A DNA stretch of 64,000 nt from an uncultured Actinomycetes bacterium (GTDB taxonomy: Bacteria; Actinomycetota; Acidimicrobiia; Acidimicrobiales; Microtrichaceae): positions 1 through 64,000 of the forward strand of contig CAINRS010000051.1 of the NCBI GenBank assembly GCA_903852755.1. The letters run 5' to 3'. The position numbers were made by a program, and so were the translations under genes. Below the pieces are notes generated by a model that worked only from the letters and a program-made list of their open reading frames with translations, did no database searches and was not told the DNA's origin. Below, one piece after another: positions 1-13,279 of this stretch (within the stretch, counting starts at the first letter, position 1; every line of letters begins with the position of its first letter).

Positions 1-314
1 CGCTGTTCACCGACGACCCCGCCGTGGGCCCCCTCGTCGTGTCGTCCCTCTGGTGGGTCGGCGCGACCCAGCCGATCAGCGGCGCCGCGTTCGCGCTCGA
101 CGGGTTCCTGGTCGGGGCCGGGGACCAGCGGTTCCTGGCGGGGGCGATGGTGGCCTCCCTCGTCGTGCTCCTGACCGCCGGGGCGGCCACGCTGGCCGCC
201 GGGACCGGGCTGTGGGGGGTGTGGCTGGCCGTGACGGTGTTCATGGCCAGCCGGGTGGTGGTGCTCGGCGTCCGCTACCGGAGCGGCACGTGGTCGGGCC
301 ACACCGCCCGCTGA
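1..314 (+). CDS. MATE-family efflux transporter, C-terminal fragment
   Basis: The reading frame enters the window open (first full codon at base 3) and stops at 314, so only about 103 C-terminal residues are present. The segment ALDGFLVGAGD is the signature of the DinF-like branch of the MATE family, which exports drugs or metabolites in exchange for Na+ or H+. Two hydrophobic helices follow (around AMVASLVVLLTAGAATLAA and LWGVWLAVTVFMASRVVVL), consistent with the last transmembrane segments. The stop lies four bases from the stop of the convergent lipoprotein gene. Substrate cannot be inferred from this fragment. Confidence 0.85.
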   Translation, partial: LFTDDPAVGPLVVSSLWWVGATQPISGAAFALDGFLVGAGDQRFLAGAMVASLVVLLTAGAATLAAGTGLWGVWLAVTVFMASRVVVLGVRYRSGTWSGHTAR

Positions 315-318
315 GAAC

Positions 319-936
319 TCAGCCGGCGCAGGTCGACTGGACCCACACCCCCAGGTTGGCCTGGGCGCGCTGGACCGCGGGGTCGGCGATGAGCGCGCCG
401 GCCCGCACGGCGGCGTCGGGTGCCCGGGGGTCGAGCGTCGCGACCCCCTGCCAGACCCCGCGCATGGTCTCGAGGTCCGACCGCACCGCCGACGACGGCG
501 CGATGTCGACCATGTGGCCGAACAGCCGACCCAGCGACCCGAACAGATTCGTGAACCCGGCCGAGTCCTGCAGCAGGCTCGTGAGGTCCAGGTCGGCTCC
601 GGTCACGTCGGCGAGCGCCGAGCCGGTCAGCAGGGTGCAGAGGTCGTCCTCGGTCACCAGGGCGTCGATCCGGGCCACGAGCTCGTCCACGTCGACCGGA
701 CCCGACGAGCCGACCGCGGACGGCACCCGGGTGGAGTCGGCGCCTGACGGCGGGGCCGGCGGTGCCGTCGGGATCGGTCCTGCGGACTCGGCGGAGGTGT
801 CGCCGTCCACGACCACGGTGCCGCTCTCCCGCGCGCACCCACCGGTCACACCGGCGGAGACCGCCACGACCGACGCCACGAGCACCGCCGCGACGATCCG
901 GACGTCGCCTCCACCGGGCCGTCGCCGTCGTCGCAC
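319..936 (-). CDS. putative lipoprotein of unknown function
   Basis: A 205-residue product read from GTG at 936, the only suitable in-frame start between the end of the TSUP gene (960) and the hydrophobic segment. The N-terminus has five arginines, then a hydrophobic run, then TGGC with the cysteine at about residue 34, which looks like a lipobox, so the product is probably secreted and lipid-anchored. A Pro/Ala/Ser-rich linker precedes a mostly helical region (DELVARIDALVTEDDLCTLL) containing one internal cysteine and a C-terminal one that could form a disulfide. I do not recognise the domain. It follows the TSUP permease by 23 bases on the same strand and may be co-transcribed. Confidence 0.6.
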   Translation of the reverse strand: MRRRRRPGGGDVRIVAAVLVASVVAVSAGVTGGCARESGTVVVDGDTSAESAGPIPTAPPAPPSGADSTRVPSAVGSSGPVDVDELVARIDALVTEDDLCTLLTGSALADVTGADLDLTSLLQDSAGFTNLFGSLGRLFGHMVDIAPSSAVRSDLETMRGVWQGVATLDPRAPDAAVRAGALIADPAVQRAQANLGVWVQSTCAG

Positions 937-959
937 CCGGCCATGGTAGGCAGCGCCGG

Positions 960-1700
960 TCAGCCCCACAGGTCGGCGGCCGACAGCATCGCCACCACGG
1001 CGATGAGCACCAGCAGCCACAGCACGAGGGAGCGGAATCGCTCCTCGGGGAACCGGCGGTGGAGCAGACCACCGACCAGGGCACCCAGCGGCCACGCCGG
1101 CAGGGCCAGCGCCGCCGAGACCACCAGGGCGCCGTCGAGGCGTCCCGAGCCGGCGAACAGCACCAGCGCGACGACCCCGGCCAGCGCGAAGTACCCCGTG
1201 AGCGTCGAGCGGAACGGCCCCTTGGGGAGTCCGCGTCCGTGCAGGTCCACGATGACCGGTGGGCCGCTCACCCCGACCGATGTGTTGAGCACCCCGCTCA
1301 CGAACCCGGCGCCGACGTCCACGGCCGGGTGCGGGTCGGCGACGACCCACCCGCGTGCGAGCACCACCACCGAGACCAGGACGGTCACTGCGATCGCCAC
1401 CTGCAGCGGACCGGCGGGCACGCTCACGAGCACGAGCAGGCCCACCACCATGCCCGGCAGCGACCCGAGGAACATCCGGAGCACCACCGGACCGTCGGCA
1501 TCGGCCCGGTGCCGCACCGCCACCGCACCGTTGGACAGCAGCCCGTAGACCGCGCTGAGCACGACCGCCTGCTCCGGGCCGACGGCGAGGGCCATGAGGG
1601 GGACCGTTGCGAGCGCGAACCCGAATCCGACGAGCGAGTTGAGCGAGGAGCCGAGGAACAGCGCGACGGCGACGAGTGCGAGCGGACCCGGCTCGAGCAC
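960..1700 (-). CDS. TSUP (TauE/SafE) family permease
   Basis: A 246-residue, almost wholly hydrophobic protein with about eight predicted helices. The N-terminal half has FLGSSLNSLVGFGFALATVP, matching the glycine-rich first repeat of TauE/SafE proteins. The second repeat is visible around FVSGVLNTSVGVSGPPVIVD, the classic G-x-x-G-x-S-G-P-P motif. Family members move sulfite, sulfoacetate or other small anions; the substrate here is unknown. Start is GTG at 1700, ten bases below the gatB stop, so it probably sits at the end of the gatCAB transcript. Confidence 0.85.
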   Translation of the reverse strand: MLEPGPLALVAVALFLGSSLNSLVGFGFALATVPLMALAVGPEQAVVLSAVYGLLSNGAVAVRHRADADGPVVLRMFLGSLPGMVVGLLVLVSVPAGPLQVAIAVTVLVSVVVLARGWVVADPHPAVDVGAGFVSGVLNTSVGVSGPPVIVDLHGRGLPKGPFRSTLTGYFALAGVVALVLFAGSGRLDGALVVSAALALPAWPLGALVGGLLHRRFPEERFRSLVLWLLVLIAVVAMLSAADLWG

Positions 1701-1710
1701 GCCGGACTCG

Positions 1711-3140
1711 TCAGCCCCGTCGGGCGGCGAGCAGGGCGGTCACGGCCTTCCCGTCGGCCTGGCCGCGGGTGGCCTGCATGACCTGGCCGACGAAGAACCC
1801 GGTGATCTTGCCGTCGCCCTCGCAGAACCGCTGCCACTCGGCCGGGTGGGCGGCGATCAGGTCGTCGACCAGACCCTCGAGCTCGGAGGTGTCCATGGCC
1901 TCGAACCCCCGCTCGGCGGCGATGGCCGCCGGGTCACCACCGGAGTCGACGAGTTCTGCGAGCACCGTCTTGGCCTGGGTCGCGGTCAGTTGCCCGTCGA
2001 CCTCCATGCGGACGAGCGCAGCGAAGGCGGCCGGGTCGAGGTCGCGTGAACGCTCGTCGGACAGGTTGTGCTCGGCGTGGGTGAGCGTGCGCGCCGGATC
2101 CGCACCGGCGTCGATCGCCGCCAGGCACAGGTCGTCGAGGCCGCGCTCCACCACCAACGCGACCGTCTCGCCGGACGCCCCGGTGCGTTCGGCGAGACGG
2201 TGCCGGCGCTCCGCCGGGAGGACGGGGAGCGACGCCCGGATCTGCTCGACCCACGCCGGGTCGGGATCGACCTCGACCAGGTCGGGGTCCGGGAAGTACC
2301 GGTAGTCGTCGGCCTCCTCCTTGGAGCGCAGCGTGTGGGTGCGGCCGTCGTCCTCGTTCCAGTGGCGCGTCTCCTGCACGACGCGCTCGCCCGCCTCGAT
2401 GAGGTCCACCTGACGGGCCGCCTCGGCGACGATCGCCCGGCCGAGGCTGCGCAGGGAGTTGATGTTCTTGATCTCGCAGCGCGTGCCGAGCTCCTCGGTG
2501 CCCCGGGGGCGCACCGAGACGTTGCAGTCCACCCGGAGGGACCCCTCCTCCATCTTCCCGTCCGAGGCACCCACGGCGACCAGCACGGCCCGGAGCTCCG
2601 ACACGTAGGCCCGGGCCTCCTCCGGGGTGCGCAGGTCGGGCCGGCCGACGATCTCGAGCAGCGGGACGCCCGCCCGGTTGAGGTCGACGAGCGAGTAGCG
2701 GGCGTCGTGGATGCGACCCCCGCCGCCGACGTGGGTGGACTTGCCGGTGTCCTCCTCGAGGTGCGCCCGCTCGATGCCGACCCGCTGGCCGGAGGGGAGC
2801 TCGAGCCAGCCGTCGGCGTTGATCGGCAGGTCGTACTGCGAGATCTGGTAGTTCTTCGGCTGGTCCGGGTAGAAGTAGTTCTTGCGGGCGAACACCGACC
2901 GCTGCACCGTGCAGTGGAGGGCCAGCCCCACCCGGACCGCCAGCTCGACGGCGTGGGCGTTGAGCACCGGGAGCGAACCCGGGAGTCCGAGCGTGAGCGG
3001 GTCGATGTGGGTGTTCGGCTCCCCGCCGAACTCGGCGGTGGCCGACGAGAACAACTTGGTGCGCGTGGCGAGTTCGGCGTGGACCTCGAGGCCGATGACG
3101 ACCTCCCAGCGCTCCGGATCGACACCGGCAACGGCACCGC

Positions 3141-3144
<4 letters not shown>
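1711..3144 (-). CDS. gatB: Asp-tRNA(Asn)/Glu-tRNA(Gln) amidotransferase subunit B
   Basis: A 477-residue GatB. The N-terminus reads [20 protein letters not shown], followed by the GatB hallmark [11 protein letters not shown] and [20 protein letters not shown]-terminal helical YqeY-like tail ([20 protein letters not shown]) binds tRNA. GatB forms the kinase/tRNA-binding part of GatCAB, which converts misacylated Glu-tRNA(Gln) and/or Asp-tRNA(Asn) to the amide form. I chose GTG at 3144 because it overlaps the gatA stop as GTGA and the family N-terminus begins a few residues later. Longer in-frame starts would read into gatA. Confidence 0.97.
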
Positions 3145-4597
<1,453 letters not shown>

Positions 4598-4601
<4 letters not shown>

Positions 4602-4915
4602 GGCGCCTCCCCGAGCACCGGGGGCACCCGGAACTGACCGTCCTCGGCGGCCGGGGCCTGGGACAGCACCTCGTCACGGTCGAGCGGCGCACCGGGCTCG
4701 TCCGCTCGCAGCACGTTCACGATCCGCACGGGGTGCGCCATCGGCTCGACGCCCTCGAGGTCGAGCGCCTCGATGTCGGCGGCGTGGTCCAGGATGTCGG
4801 CGAGCTGGTGGGTGAACCGCTCGAGCTCACCGTCGTCCAGACGGAGCCGGGCCAGTGCCGCCACCTTGGCGACCTGCTCGGCGTCGATCCTGCTGCCCGC
4901 TGCTGCGTCGTCCAT
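4598..4915 (-). CDS. gatC: Asp-tRNA(Asn)/Glu-tRNA(Gln) amidotransferase subunit C
   Basis: A 105-residue GatC, the small belt subunit that stabilises GatA-GatB. The family core [18 protein letters not shown] lies near residues 15-32, and the [10 protein letters not shown] segment near the C-terminus matches the usual ending. ATG at 4915 is the start. A TACCAT box nine bases upstream suggests that the gatCAB transcript begins at or very near this codon. No gatD/E or second amidotransferase is nearby. Confidence 0.95.
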
Positions 4916-4924
4916 GTCGTCGGA

Positions 4925-4930
4925 ATGGTA
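4925..4930 (-). promoter_or_regulatory. -10-like box for gatCAB
   Basis: On the minus strand this reads TACCAT, nine bases before the gatC ATG. That fits a leaderless or very short-leader transcript. No convincing -35 was seen. Confidence 0.45.
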
Positions 4931-4948
4931 GCGGCGTCGTGTCGCCGC

Positions 4949-5713
4949 TCAGGAGGCCGCGACGGCCACCCGGCCGACGAACTCCACCGAACGCTCCTCG
5001 ATCATGGCGGCGTCGTGGTCCATGGTGGCCACGTGGTAGCTGCGCTCGCAGCTGACCCGCTCCACCGGTCCCGAGACCGCAGCCGCGAGCACGTCGCTGT
5101 CCGATGCCGGCACGACGTGGTCCTCCGGGCTCGTGAACAACAGCAGCGGCGCCGTGATGCGGCCCAGTTCGGCGCCGACCACGGTCGACGCCTCGAACAG
5201 CGTCAGCAACGGAGCGAGCGGTGTGTCCGAGTACGCCGTCTCCACCACGCCCGGCATGGCGATGTCGGAGCCGATGCCGGGCATCACCTCCTCACCGGCC
5301 TCGACGAGTGCCGCCACCGCGGCCCGCATCTCCTCGGTCGGCGCGATCGCCGGGTTGATGCAGATCAGTCCGGCGATCCCGGGGTGGCGCGTCCCCAGCC
5401 AGCAGGTGAGCGAACCGCCCATCGACAACCCGGCGACCACGACCCGCTCGCACCGGCCGGCCAGGTCCTCGTAGACGTCCTCGGCCGCCGCCGACCAGTC
5501 CGACCACCCGGTGCCGAGCATGTCCTCGATCAAGGTGCCGTGACCGGGCAGTCGCGGCAGCTCGACGGTGTGACCGGCTGCGGCGAACGCCTCGGCGAGA
5601 CCGCGCACCGAACTCGGATTGCCCGTGAAGCCGTGCAGGACCAGCACGCCGACGGGTCCGCCGTCGGCCGAGAACGGCTCGGCACCGGGGATCACCTGCT
5701 CTGCTCCTGCCAC
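4949..5713 (-). CDS. alpha/beta-hydrolase, carboxylesterase/lipase type
   Basis: A 254-residue serine hydrolase resembling Est30-type carboxylesterases and bacterial monoacylglycerol lipases. Visible elements are the oxyanion segment LVLHGFTGNP, the nucleophile elbow GLSMGG with Ser97, an acid in FTSPEDHVVP, and a C-terminal histidine in CERSYHVATMDHD. No signal peptide is present, so it is probably cytoplasmic. GTG at 5713 is the start because GGAGG lies six bases upstream. It is followed on the same strand by gatC, but the -10-like box between them suggests separate transcription. The natural ester is unknown. Confidence 0.88.
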   Translation of the reverse strand: MAGAEQVIPGAEPFSADGGPVGVLVLHGFTGNPSSVRGLAEAFAAAGHTVELPRLPGHGTLIEDMLGTGWSDWSAAAEDVYEDLAGRCERVVVAGLSMGGSLTCWLGTRHPGIAGLICINPAIAPTEEMRAAVAALVEAGEEVMPGIGSDIAMPGVVETAYSDTPLAPLLTLFEASTVVGAELGRITAPLLLFTSPEDHVVPASDSDVLAAAVSGPVERVSCERSYHVATMDHDAAMIEERSVEFVGRVAVAAS

Positions 5714-5791
5714 GGGACACCTCCGTCGAACTCGCGGGCCGGGCGAGTGTAGGAGCGGGTGCCCGGTCGGGTCACGATCGGCCGGTCGGGC

Positions 5792-5797
5792 TAGGGT
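5792..5797 (+). promoter_or_regulatory. -10-like box upstream of the SCP2-domain gene
   Basis: TAGGGT lies 65 bases before the GTG at 5862. If used, transcription would begin near 5804 and the palindrome at 5815-5838 would lie in the 5' leader. No clear -35 is seen 17 bases upstream. Confidence 0.35.
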
Positions 5798-5814
5798 CCA
5801 TCGGCCAGAGTGGA

Positions 5815-5838
5815 GGCGCCCACCACGTGGTGGGCGCC
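5815..5838 (+). repeat. perfect 24-bp palindrome
   Basis: The arms are GGCGCCCACCAC and GTGGTGGGCGCC with no spacer. The centre is CACGTG. It lies 23 bases before the start codon of the SCP2-domain gene and just downstream of a possible -10 box. A spacerless palindrome of this length is typical of an operator for a dimeric repressor, though it would also fold as RNA over the ribosome-binding region. Confidence 0.7.
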
Positions 5839-5861
5839 GGATGAGCTGACGGAGGGTTCCA

Positions 5862-6278
5862 GTGGCGAAGTACCAGTTCCTGACCGAGGAGTGGGTGGAT
5901 GCTGCCAAGCAGATCCGCGAGGAGATCGAGGGCGACGTGCCCGCACCGCCCCACGCCGTGCGGTTGAACATCGTCACCACCGAGGTGCCCTTCGGTGACA
6001 GCGACGTCGAGGCCCACCTCGACACCTCGGGCGGCGAGCTCAAGATGGACCTGGGCCACCTCGACGAGGCCGACCTGACCATCTCGATCGACTACGCGAC
6101 CCTGAAGGCGATCGTCGTCGACCAGAACCAGCAGGCGGGCATGCAGGCGTTCATGGCCGGCAAGATCAAGGTGATCCAGGGCGACATGACCAAGCTGATG
6201 GCCATGGCCCAGGGCGGTGCCGCCGGCGGCGACCTGCAGGCCGAGGTTGCGGCCAAGATCCAGGAGATCACCGAGTGA
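5862..6278 (+). CDS. SCP2 sterol-binding domain protein
   Basis: A 138-residue stand-alone SCP2-fold protein. The second half has the typical pattern DLTISIDYATLKAIVVDQN, then AGMQAFMAGKIKVIQGDMTKLM, where family members have a GKIKVxGD strand and helix lining a hydrophobic tunnel. Such proteins carry lipids or acyl-CoAs. There is no signal peptide. GTG at 5862 is preceded by GGAGGG. It is a single-gene unit facing convergently into the MFS gene, and the upstream palindrome suggests control by a dedicated regulator. The ligand is unknown. Confidence 0.85.
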   Translation: MAKYQFLTEEWVDAAKQIREEIEGDVPAPPHAVRLNIVTTEVPFGDSDVEAHLDTSGGELKMDLGHLDEADLTISIDYATLKAIVVDQNQQAGMQAFMAGKIKVIQGDMTKLMAMAQGGAAGGDLQAEVAAKIQEITE

Positions 6279-6293
6279 CGTGGTGCTCCGGGA

Positions 6294-7697
6294 TCACTCC
6301 CGGAGCATCGCCGAGCCGACCACGGCGCACCCGCTGAGGACCGCACCGACGGCGTAGGCCGTTGCGTAGGACCCGCCCGGGGCGGTCGCCGTCGAGGCGA
6401 CCTGCACCGACTCCATCACGTTCATGCCGAGCGTCGTCCCGACCTGGGCGACCAGCAGCTGGGTCGCGCCCGCGATCCCCAGGTCGGCGACCGGCACGGA
6501 GTTGGCGACACAGGCCGTGAGGCGCGGCTGGGCCGCTCCGATCCCGACGCCCGACAGGGCGAGGGCCACGACGACCGCTGCGGTCGCCGGGTCGTCGGCC
6601 ACCAGGGCGAACACCACCAGCGACGCGGTCAGGCACAGGGTGCCGAACACCGAGGTGGCACGCGCCGAGACGCGCACCGCCATCCAGCCGGCGATCGGTC
6701 CGGCGATCGCGAAGGTCAACGGGCGCGGCACCATCATGAGCGCCACGGTGTCGGCCGGGAGGCCCCGGACCTCGGCGAGCAGCTTGGGGGCGAGGATGAA
6801 CCCGCCCATGTAGCCGAACTGCACGAAGAACCCGATGGCGACCGGGACGGCGAAGTCCCGGTCCCGGAACCACCCCAGCGGGATGAGCGGGTGGGGTACG
6901 CGTCGCTCGATCCGCACGAACGCCCACAACCCCGCCGGTACCAGCGCCCACGACGCCAGGACCCACGGGTTGGTGGCCCCCCACGCGACGGCGCGGTCGA
7001 TCCCCACCAGCAGCCCGGCGAGGGCGACGGCGAGCGCGGCCTGGCCCTGCACGTCGAAGTGCACGTGCGCCAACCGGGGGGTCTCGGGCAGGACGAACCA
7101 CGACCACAACGTGGTGGCGGCGAGCAGCGGCGCCTGGAACCAGAAGATCGCCCTCCATCCGAACGCCTCGACGAGCGGGCCGCCGACCACCAGCCCGAAC
7201 ACGGGTCCGGCGGCGACGACCAGCGACCAGAACCCGAGCGCCCGGGACCGGCGCTCCGGCGGGAACATCCGGTTGATGAGCGCGAGCGACGACGGCCCGG
7301 TGGCGGCGCCGATGGTCGCGCCCAGCACCCGGAAGGCGATGAGCGACGGACCCGACCACGCCAGGGCCGTCAGCACGACGAACACCGTCGCCCCCGTCAG
7401 CCCGACCAGGTAGACACGACGGTGGCCGTGCAGGTCACCGAGCTTGCCGGCCGTCGTGCCGGTCAGCGCAACGGCGATCGTCGGCCCGGAGATCAACCAG
7501 ACCAGCGACTCGACCGACGCGCCCAGGTCGTCGGCGATCAGCGGTCGGGAGACGGCGAGGATCGTGATCGTGCTCGCCACCCAGAAGGTGCCGACGAGCA
7601 CGACCCACGTGACGAGCCAGGGTGACCGGCCGCCGGTGTCCCCGGTGCCTCCCGGGTCACCGGTGCCGGCGGGGCGCTCCTCCCGGCCGACGAGCAT
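6294..7697 (-). CDS. MFS transporter, drug:H+ antiporter-2 (14-TM) type
   Basis: About 467 residues. The MFS motif A appears as GKLGDLHGHRRVYLVG between helices 2 and 3. Motif C-like glycines are in VVAAGPVFGLVVGGPLVEAFGWRAIFW, characteristic of the EmrB/QacA exporters. I count 12-14 hydrophobic helices. The start is uncertain: ATG at 7697 leaves a short Gly/Thr-rich cytoplasmic tail before the first helix, and a GTG lies four codons further out. The inverted repeat at 7770-7851 sits just upstream and may belong to its leader. It converges on the SCP2 gene with 15 bases between stops. Substrate unknown. Confidence 0.85.
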   Translation of the reverse strand: MLVGREERPAGTGDPGGTGDTGGRSPWLVTWVVLVGTFWVASTITILAVSRPLIADDLGASVESLVWLISGPTIAVALTGTTAGKLGDLHGHRRVYLVGLTGATVFVVLTALAWSGPSLIAFRVLGATIGAATGPSSLALINRMFPPERRSRALGFWSLVVAAGPVFGLVVGGPLVEAFGWRAIFWFQAPLLAATTLWSWFVLPETPRLAHVHFDVQGQAALAVALAGLLVGIDRAVAWGATNPWVLASWALVPAGLWAFVRIERRVPHPLIPLGWFRDRDFAVPVAIGFFVQFGYMGGFILAPKLLAEVRGLPADTVALMMVPRPLTFAIAGPIAGWMAVRVSARATSVFGTLCLTASLVVFALVADDPATAAVVVALALSGVGIGAAQPRLTACVANSVPVADLGIAGATQLLVAQVGTTLGMNVMESVQVASTATAPGGSYATAYAVGAVLSGCAVVGSAMLRE

Positions 7698-7769
7698 CGA
7701 CCACGGCACCGTGGCCTCCTCGTCGACCCCGGGCGCATCGATGGCGACGGCGGTGAGCGGCTCGGGGTC

Positions 7770-7851
7770 CTGCCGGTCCGGTTGGGGTGGCCGCCGTGAG
7801 CGGCGGCTGGGGAACACCACGGACAGCAGACCACCCCAACCCGACCGACAG
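7770..7851 (+). repeat. long imperfect inverted repeat with a nested hairpin
   Basis: Arms 7770-7790 and 7831-7851 pair at about 19 of 21 positions, with a perfect 11-bp core (GGTTGGGGTGG and CCACCCCAACC). The 40-base interior contains a second perfect hairpin, CCGCCG-TGAG-CGGCGG at 7791-7806. The element lies between the divergent MFS and membrane-anchored protein genes. I saw no second copy in the window. It could be an RNA leader structure or a small mobile relic. Confidence 0.65.
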
Positions 7852-7959
7852 TTCCAAAACGCTACGACGGCCGGGCCCCGGGGTGGTGGATCCCCCGCCG
7901 ACCCGCTCCGACGTGGGCGCGACCGGCGCCGGGTCACCGAAGAGGTGCACACTGCACGG

Positions 7960-8451
7960 GTGGACGACCCCGACGACCCGGCGACCGGCGACGCACCGGT
8001 CGACACCCGCCCCGCACCACAGCGGGTCCCGAGGGCCCCGCTCGTCCAGCGGCTGCTCATCGGACTGCTGCTCCTCGTCGGCCTGGTCGGCCTCGTCGCC
8101 ACGGTGCGTCTAGCGACCACGGGCAACGCCGCCACCTCGTCGAACGCACCCGACTTCGTGGAGCGGCTCATCCCCGAGTCCGGCTCCGAGGTGCTGACCC
8201 AGTCCGGGGTCGGGATCGACGTCGCCACGGGGTACGACGGCTACCTCATCCTCAACGGCACCGAGATCCGCACCCCCGAGGACGGCCTGAGCAAGGACCT
8301 CGGCTCCGGGCGCATCGACTTCACACCGGGTGAGGACAAGGTCGTCACCGAACTGCCGACCGGGCGCAACTGCGTCCTGGCGATCGTGTGGCGGCAGTCC
8401 GACGGGCCGGAGCAGTCCGAACCCGTGTCGTGGTGCTTCGACGCGACCTGA
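7960..8451 (+). CDS. membrane-anchored protein of unknown function
   Basis: A 163-residue protein with a short Asp/Pro-rich N-terminal segment, a single hydrophobic helix (RLLIGLLLLVGLVGLVATV) and an external domain of about 110 residues. That domain contains YDGYLILNGTEI and later NCVLAIVWRQ and EPVSWCFDAT, suggesting a small beta-sandwich with two cysteines. I do not recognise the family. GTG at 7960 is chosen; an in-frame GTG at 7945 is also possible. It is divergent from the MFS gene and ends before a strong hairpin. Confidence 0.6.
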   Translation: MDDPDDPATGDAPVDTRPAPQRVPRAPLVQRLLIGLLLLVGLVGLVATVRLATTGNAATSSNAPDFVERLIPESGSEVLTQSGVGIDVATGYDGYLILNGTEIRTPEDGLSKDLGSGRIDFTPGEDKVVTELPTGRNCVLAIVWRQSDGPEQSEPVSWCFDAT

Positions 8452-8463
8452 GCCGCGTCGACC

Positions 8464-8482
8464 CGGCCGGCGGCGCCGGCCG
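8464..8482. terminator. hairpin between convergent genes
   Basis: A perfect 8-bp stem (CGGCCGGC / GCCGGCCG) with a three-base loop lies 12 bases after the stop of the plus-strand gene and 9 bases beyond the stop of the HAD gene. It is well placed as a bidirectional terminator. No U-tract is present, as is usual in GC-rich actinobacteria. Confidence 0.55.
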
Positions 8483-8491
8483 ACGCCGGGC

Positions 8492-12326
<3,835 letters not shown>

Positions 12327-12373
12327 GTCACCGTTGCTAGACCCGGCCCGGACGCGCGCGCAAGTCTGGGGGC

Positions 12374-13279
12374 GTGAACGACACCACCGCCCCGGTGCGC
12401 CGGCGCACCGAGTGGCCCGTGTGGGTCTGGCGGGCCGGCTGGCTCCTGCTGCCGGTGACCCTGGGTGACCTCGTCGCCGACGCACTGGCCGGGACCGACG
12501 GACCGGGGGCGACGGTCGTCGGCGTCACCCTCTGGGTGCTCTGGGCCGCCGGCCTGGCGTGCTCGCTGGTCGCCGACCCGCGGGCGCTCACGACCGGACG
12601 GACACTCGCACCGCTCCCCCTCGTCGCCGGGGTGGCCGCTGCGCTCACCACCGACCCGACGCCGCTCGGGTGGGTGGGGCTGGTGGTCGCCGCGCTCGTG
12701 CCGGTGGTCGCGCTCAGCGCCCCGGTCGGCGAGTGGGCGATCGACGGTGCCTCCTACGGCGACGAGCACCGCTCCCCCCTGCGCTGCCCGGGCATCCTGC
12801 TCCTCGGTCCGCTCCAGCTGACCTGGGTGGCGACCGTGGGGCCGCTCGCCGCCGCGCTCCTGCTCGCCGCCCGGGACCGCTGGCTCCCCGCAGCCGTGGC
12901 CGCTGCGCTCGGCACCGTGACCGCCGTCGCCGGGTGGCGGTCGCTGCACCGGCTGGCGAGTCGTGCGCTCGTGTTCGTGCCCACCGGCATCACGCTCGTC
13001 GACGCGCTCGCGCTGTACGAGCCGATCCCGCTCCCCCGCCGGTCGATCGTGCGTCTCGGGCCGGCACCGGCCGACACCGCGGCACTCGACCTGACCGCCG
13101 GCGCCACCGGGCTCATCGTGGAGGCCGCGCTCGACGAACCCCTCAGCGTGGTGCCGGCGGTGCGCCGCGGCGCGACGACCGAGGCGGTCGAGGTCCGCGC
13201 CGTGCTCGTCGCCCCGTCACGGCCCGGACGGTTCCTCGAGATCGCCGAGCAGCGCGGGATCCGCGTCGGCCGCAGCTGA
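12374..13279 (+). CDS. multi-pass membrane protein of unknown function
   Basis: A 301-residue protein. The first 200 residues hold about six hydrophobic helices in three pairs. The last 100 residues are a soluble domain (FVPTGITLVDALALYEPIPL onward) of mixed alpha/beta character. I recognise no catalytic motif. GTG at 12374 follows a G-rich tract that may serve as ribosome-binding site. Its 3' end overlaps the convergent mnmA coding region by 63 bases, and a hairpin follows its stop at once. Confidence 0.6.
   Translation: MNDTTAPVRRRTEWPVWVWRAGWLLLPVTLGDLVADALAGTDGPGATVVGVTLWVLWAAGLACSLVADPRALTTGRTLAPLPLVAGVAAALTTDPTPLGWVGLVVAALVPVVALSAPVGEWAIDGASYGDEHRSPLRCPGILLLGPLQLTWVATVGPLAAALLLAARDRWLPAAVAAALGTVTAVAGWRSLHRLASRALVFVPTGITLVDALALYEPIPLPRRSIVRLGPAPADTAALDLTAGATGLIVEAALDEPLSVVPAVRRGATTEAVEVRAVLVAPSRPGRFLEIAEQRGIRVGRS

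Noticed and set aside
4949-6082. A longer esterase gene starting near 6082
   Set aside because: The extension runs antisense through the SCP2-domain gene and its palindrome; GTG at 5713 has a proper GGAGG.
7770-7851. Simple rho-independent terminator for the plus-strand direction
   Set aside because: It lies between divergent start sites, not after a stop codon, and has no U-tract.
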